From contig NC_090290.1 of assembly GCF_037392515.1 (NCBI RefSeq), forward strand, positions 57,486,753-57,550,752: 64,000 nt of DNA, read 5' to 3'. Of the stretch, positions 27,201 to 33,200 are shown piece by piece. Under the pieces are notes generated by a model that was not told where the DNA came from, ran no database searches, and saw nothing but the letters and a program-made list of their open reading frames with translations. This stretch comes from Haliotis asinina. Its lineage: Eukaryota; Mollusca; Gastropoda; Lepetellida; Haliotidae. The position numbers and the translations under genes are program-made. Positions within the stretch are counted from its first letter, which is position 1. The number at the start of each line of letters is the position of its first letter.

Positions 27201-30200
27201 GACTCACCACTTAACGGTGATTCGGTGAGAGATCACTGCCACATAACTGGTAAGTATAGAGGCGCCGCTCACAGCGCGTGCAACCTCAAGCTTAAAATCA
27301 ACCCTAGGACAATAAACATCCCCGTTGTCTTTCACAACTTGAGAGGGTACGACTCACACTTGATCATGCAGGCCATCGCGAAAATCGATGGTAATATAAC
27401 GTGCATCCCCAACAACATGGAGAGATACATCTCCTTCAGCTTAAACGGACTTAGGTTCATTGACTCGTTTCAGTTCCTCCTGTCGTCACTCGACAGTCTG
27501 GTCAAGGCCAACAATACCTTCCCTATCACCGATCGATACACAGACGCCGAGACTAGACCCCTGCTTATGAGGAAGGGTGTGTACCCCTATGAGTACATGG
27601 ATAGTTGGGCCAAGTTCACCGAGACCAGACTACCCCCTATTGACTGCTTTTATAGCAAGCTGAATGAGGCGTCCGTCTCACGAGATGATTACTCGCACGC
27701 GACTAACGTATGGAATAAACTGGGTTGTAAGAACCTGGGTGATTATCACGACCTGTACTTGAGGACAGATGTACTGCTGTTAGCCGACGTGTTTGAAACG
27801 TTTCGGCAGACATGTTTAAAGCAGTATAAACTCGACCCCGCATGGTATTACACCAGCCCAGGTCTGTCGTGGGACGCCTTACTTAAAAAGACCGGAGTTA
27901 ATTTGGAATTGCTCACAGATTACGACATGCACCTATTCATTGAGAAAGGTTTGCGAGGTGGGATTTCCATGGCATCCAAACGATACGCGAAAGCAAATAA
28001 TCAATACGTGAAAGGTTACGATCCTAACAAACCAACCAATCACATTCTCTACCTCGACGCAAACAACCTGTACGGCTGGGCCATGAGTCAGTATCTACCT
28101 ACAGGGGGATTCGAATGGGTACCCCACGTTGATGTTATGGGGGTCGCACCAGATTCGAACAAAGGTTATATCCTCAAGGTTGACTTAGAGTATCCCAAGG
28201 AATTACACACATCGCACAACAGCTACCCCCTGGCCCCCGAACGTATGAGGGTTAACCCAGACTGGATGTCTGAGTACCAACATAACTTGTCAGGTGGGCG
28301 TGTGACAGACGTTGAAAAACTCGTGCCTAACTTAATGAATAAGACCAAGTACATCGTTCACTATCGCAACCTACAGCTGTACCTGTCGTTGGGTATGAGG
28401 CTGACCAAAATACACAGGGTGCTCATGTTCGACCAGAGCCCATGGATGGAGCCCTACATCAGAATGAACACAGACCTACGAAAAAAAGCCACCAGTGATT
28501 TTGAGAAAAATCTCTACAAGCTCATGAATAACTCGGTGTTTGGTAAGACTATGGAAAACCTGAGGAAACGCGTGACAGTGAAACTGGTTCGATCGAGTGA
28601 GGAAGACAAGCTCAGGAAATTGATAGCCAGTCCGGCATTCAACCGTAATAAAATATTTACAGACAACCTGGTTGCCATACACATGAAGAAAAGCCACATA
28701 AAATTCAACCGGCCTGTTTACGTGGGGATGAGCATCCTCGATTTATCCAAACACCTGATGTACGACTTTTACTACAACGAGCTCAAGAAACAGTACGGCG
28801 ACAGGTGTGAAGTGCTGTACACTGACACGGATTCCCTGCTGATGGAGATTCGAACCGAGGACGTGTACGAGGACATGAAAAAACACCTCGATTTATACGA
28901 CACCAGCGACTACCCTAAGACCCATACCCTACACAGTACTGTAAATAAAAAGGTCCTAGGTAAGATGAAGGACGAGTGTGCTGGCACGCCCATAGCCGAG
29001 TACATAGGTTTGAGACCTAAGATGTACTCCATACTGAAAGCCGACAATAGTGAGATCCGGAAGGCTAAGGGAGTTAAGAAGTATGTGGTGAAACAACACA
29101 TCAAACACGCCAGATTCAAGGAAGCCCTGTTCAAGACCCGTACGTTTAGACATAAAATGAACACACTTAGAAGTGATGGGCATAAGATATACGGACTGAC
29201 TATAAACAAGACGTCCCTATCGCCTATGGACACGAAACGTTGGATAGCTATTGATGGAATAAACACATACGCGTATGGACATGAAAAAATTTGAGGCTAT
29301 TTACTACAGCCCGCGTGGGTACTGGAAAGGAGCTAGCGCAGTAGATAAGCTAGCTAAACTAGCGCGAGTACCCCCGGAGGAAGCCAAAGCGTGGCTTGAA
29401 AAACAAGCCCTGTGGCAGATCTATTTACCGGCACCACGCTACGTGCCTAGAAGGAGGTTCGGTATTAACATACCTAATAGCATTCACCAGGCAGACCTAC
29501 TGTTCCTACCCCACGACAAGAGGTACAAGTATGCCTTAACCGTAGTGGATGTAGCCAGTCGTTACAAGGAAGCCGAACCCTTGACCACGAAAGATTCGGC
29601 CCAGGTAGCCAGAGGATTTGAACGCATATACAAACGCAGCCCACTGACGTGGCCAACAGAGCTGCAAGTTGACCCCGGACGGGAGTTCATGGGTGCCGTG
29701 TCACAACTGCTAGCCAAACACGATACAAAGGTCAGGCGTGGCACGGCCGGAGCCCATCGCAGCCAAGCCATAGTTGAGAGATTTAATAGGACTTTGGCTG
29801 AGCGCTTGTTCGGCTATCAGTATGCTAGGGAGATGGCCACCCCTGGAAAACGATCGACTGAATGGGTCACGAGGTTACCCAAGGTGGTGTCGGCAATCAA
29901 CCATGAAGTCACCCGTCTCACCGGTAAGAAACCGGCAGACGCTATCAAACTAAAATCAATAGTTGCAGAGTCGGCCGCTCCATTGCGTGGGAAGGAGAAA
30001 CAGATACCAGATAGGGCCCTAGTGAGGTATCTATACCAGCCGGGGGAACACGAGGGCGATAGCCGTAAGCGAGCCACCGATCCTATATGGTCAGTCAAAA
30101 CTTACAACATAGATAAAGTGGATATGAAAGCCGACGAACCTAACTTGTACTACTTGAGGGGTGGGCCGGGTAGGGGGTTTGTAAGAGAAGAATTATTGAT

Positions 30201-33200
30201 CGTACCGTACGGCACAGTGTTACCTCCTACCAAGGCACAGTAATTACCGCCAACTTTTTTGTAGTAGGGGATAATCAGTAGCAAGAGCTAAGGCCCCAAC
30301 CAAAGCCTTATTTAGTAAATAAGGCGTTGTAGAGACATTTCTTGAAAGTGGTCCAGAACCCCTATTCCCTATACTACTAGCACCATCTCTGTAACATATA
30401 TCTGGGTATGAAGCAGCCACTGACCTTCCTTACTCTGAGTAGACACTCTAGAAAACAGCGATGGTCCCAAACAAAGGTCATGTGGTAACAGAGTATTGCC
30501 TGGTTCAATGCAACACATCAAACCCTGACAACATTAAACATTGTTCATGCTATCTATCCCTTGTCATCTACAGCAACACTTGCTCACTCCTCTAAAAACA
30601 CTCTAAAATTAATAGTGATATAGGAAATAGGAAAGACTTCAGTGATTACATATTCAGACAAAACAACTTGGTCTTACATTGTACAGGACGGAGACTCTTG
30701 CAATTGCATCTGACAGTTGTTGGCGATACGCTTTACGGACAGTATTCACTCTCTGAAACAGTAAATTAGCATACAGGAAATAACAATTTGATATAATTTG
30801 CATAAGTTCTTTGTTTCAAAATAATTTTTTATAACAAGTGAGTTACCCACCATCGCGTAGGCACTATGTCAGAGTTCCATAAACTCTGCTACTAAGACAG
30901 TGGTCAAGTCTCTCACTTGATCGCAACAGGTTTTGTTAATTCAGCATATCAATCACAGGTTTATCTGGTCCACACCTGACTACTTAAAGCCATCATGAGA
31001 TTGCTGGAATACTGCTGACCCCATCATGAAACATCATTACTCCCGAACATACAACAACCTCCACGTTTGTACTCACATCTTCATGCAGCTTCTCCAGCTC
31101 CGACACACGCTCGTTTATCCGGCAGTACCTATAACAAATTTAATATTCATTTCATGATGACTTTGTGTGTATAAAAGCTGAAACAACTTCAGTTGCAAGA
31201 TGTAGCAACAAGACAGGCGTAGCATTAACAAACGTTTATGGAAGTGTTCAAGATTCCCTGTATACATAATAAATGAATAACATTTACCACACACCATTTG
31301 CACAGTAAGTATATTTGATTATGCTAAACAAGCTACAGGCAATTGACTGTTGAAAGCAAATGATAACAGAAAAAAGACAACATAATAGTGATCTGCTTGC
31401 CTGTGCTTGAAAACATGATTTTCAGCATGCACATTTCATACTTTTGTCAGACCAACTAGAACATACTCACAGATCTAGTGACTTCTCTTTAAGCTTAGAT
31501 TCATAATCAGCCTGCATCACATGCTTAGTGAAGTTGATATCTCTCCTTAGTGCAGCTACATCCTACATGAACAAAACATTAGTGAAAGACACAAATGCAT
31601 TCCCCATCAGTGAACAATATAACTGCATTCTGTATGATCAGCGAAAGACATAACTGCATTCCCCATCAGTGAACGACACAACTGCATTCTGTATGATCAG
31701 CGAAAGACACAAATGCATTCCGCATCAGTGAACAACATAACTGCATTCTGTATGATCAGCGAAAGACATAACTGCATCCCGTACCTGTGAACGACATAAC
31801 TGCATTCTGTTTGATCAGGGAAAGACATAACTGCATTTCGTATCGGTGAACGACATTACTGCATTCTGTATGATCAGCAAAAGACATAACTGCATCCCGT
31901 ATCAGTGAACGACATAACTGCATTCTGTAGGATCAGTGAAAGACACAACTGCATTCTGTATGATCAGCGAAAGACATAACTGCATTCCCCATCAGTGAAC
32001 GACATAACTGCATTCTGTATGATCAGCGAAAGACATAACTGCATTCCCCATCAGTGAACGACATAACTGCATTCTGTATGATCAGTGAAAGACATAACTG
32101 CATTCCGTATCGGTGAACGACATTACTGCATTCTGTATGATCAGCAAAAGACATAACTGCATCCCGTATCAGTGAACGACATAACTGCATTCTGTAGGAT
32201 CAGTGAAAGACACAACTGCATTCCGTATCAGTGAACATAGTGGTGCTGAAAGATCATATCAGCTGCCAACCATCTAGGGCAGGTTTCACTCCATCTACAA
32301 GTGCCTGCTGTTTTGCCTTTTCAGGTATCCAGAACAGCTCACATAGTATGATGGTTGGCCTAAGTTGCTACGTAGCAACTGATTGCCAATCATGAATTCT
32401 GGAAATATAACATATGTACAGTTCTGGAAATGTCTCCACTGAGTGCAAGCAGGACACCCGAGTATTAAAGGAACACAGACATTTATCATACATTGGTATG
32501 ATCTTCATCAAGATAAAGCAGACGGTCTCTGTTTGTATCATGTACAGGGAAATATGCAAATATAACTGGTCCTGTACATGCTCATTTAAGTGTATACAAA
32601 CATGGCAGTCCCAATATCATTTACGTTACTTACAAGACAAGTTCTTCTATCATGTTGCGGTTAAGATTACAGCAGAAACTGGTGACTGTTGGAATGTAAG
32701 CGTTTCTTTCATTTTGTTTATGAAACCTAGATCAATAGTCCCAGTAAGAAAAACAAACATTGCAAATCTGAGTGATGTGTAATGGATCACACCATTTTCA
32801 TATGACAGATATTGTTTGGACATTTGGTGGGTATTAAATAGACTTATTTACAAAATCACATGTTTTCACATGTCTTTTGGTTTCATGAGCCAGTATAAAT
32901 CCTTCAAATTAATAAAACATACGTTATATTACATTTTTTTCTTATAATTCGTTATTTGTATTTTTACTTGTATGCAAGTTTAAAGCAACATTTGTTACCA
33001 AAAATTGCATTTTGTCTTGATCCTCTCAAATTTTTGACAGAGCCTGTAATTATGGTAACTTTTAATGGGTATTCATGAACTGACACTGTAATAATTGAAA
33101 AATTGAATGTTCACCATAACTAATAACAGAAACACATGATATAATTACTTGTAACAAGATTTGCAGAACTTCTGTCATCTCTTTGAGGTCAACAACTTCT

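Larger units (their letters stand above)
16080..30378. mobile_element. Complete Polinton/Maverick (adintovirus-like) element
   Basis: A 14,299-bp unit with 358-bp terminal inverted repeats (16080-16437 and 30021-30378). It begins AGTAGTATAGGG and ends with the complement, and is flanked by AGCAC at 16075-16079 and 30379-30383. The gene set of family B polymerase with tandem SAP-like motifs, DDE integrase, packaging ATPase, capsid proteins and small membrane proteins is the hallmark of Polintons and adintoviruses. It sits in an intron of a minus-strand host gene, with polymerase and integrase transcribed against the host gene. Its G+C is visibly higher than the surrounding intron. Near-identical termini and mostly open genes indicate recent insertion; two in-frame TGA codons argue against full function. 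Confidence 0.95.
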
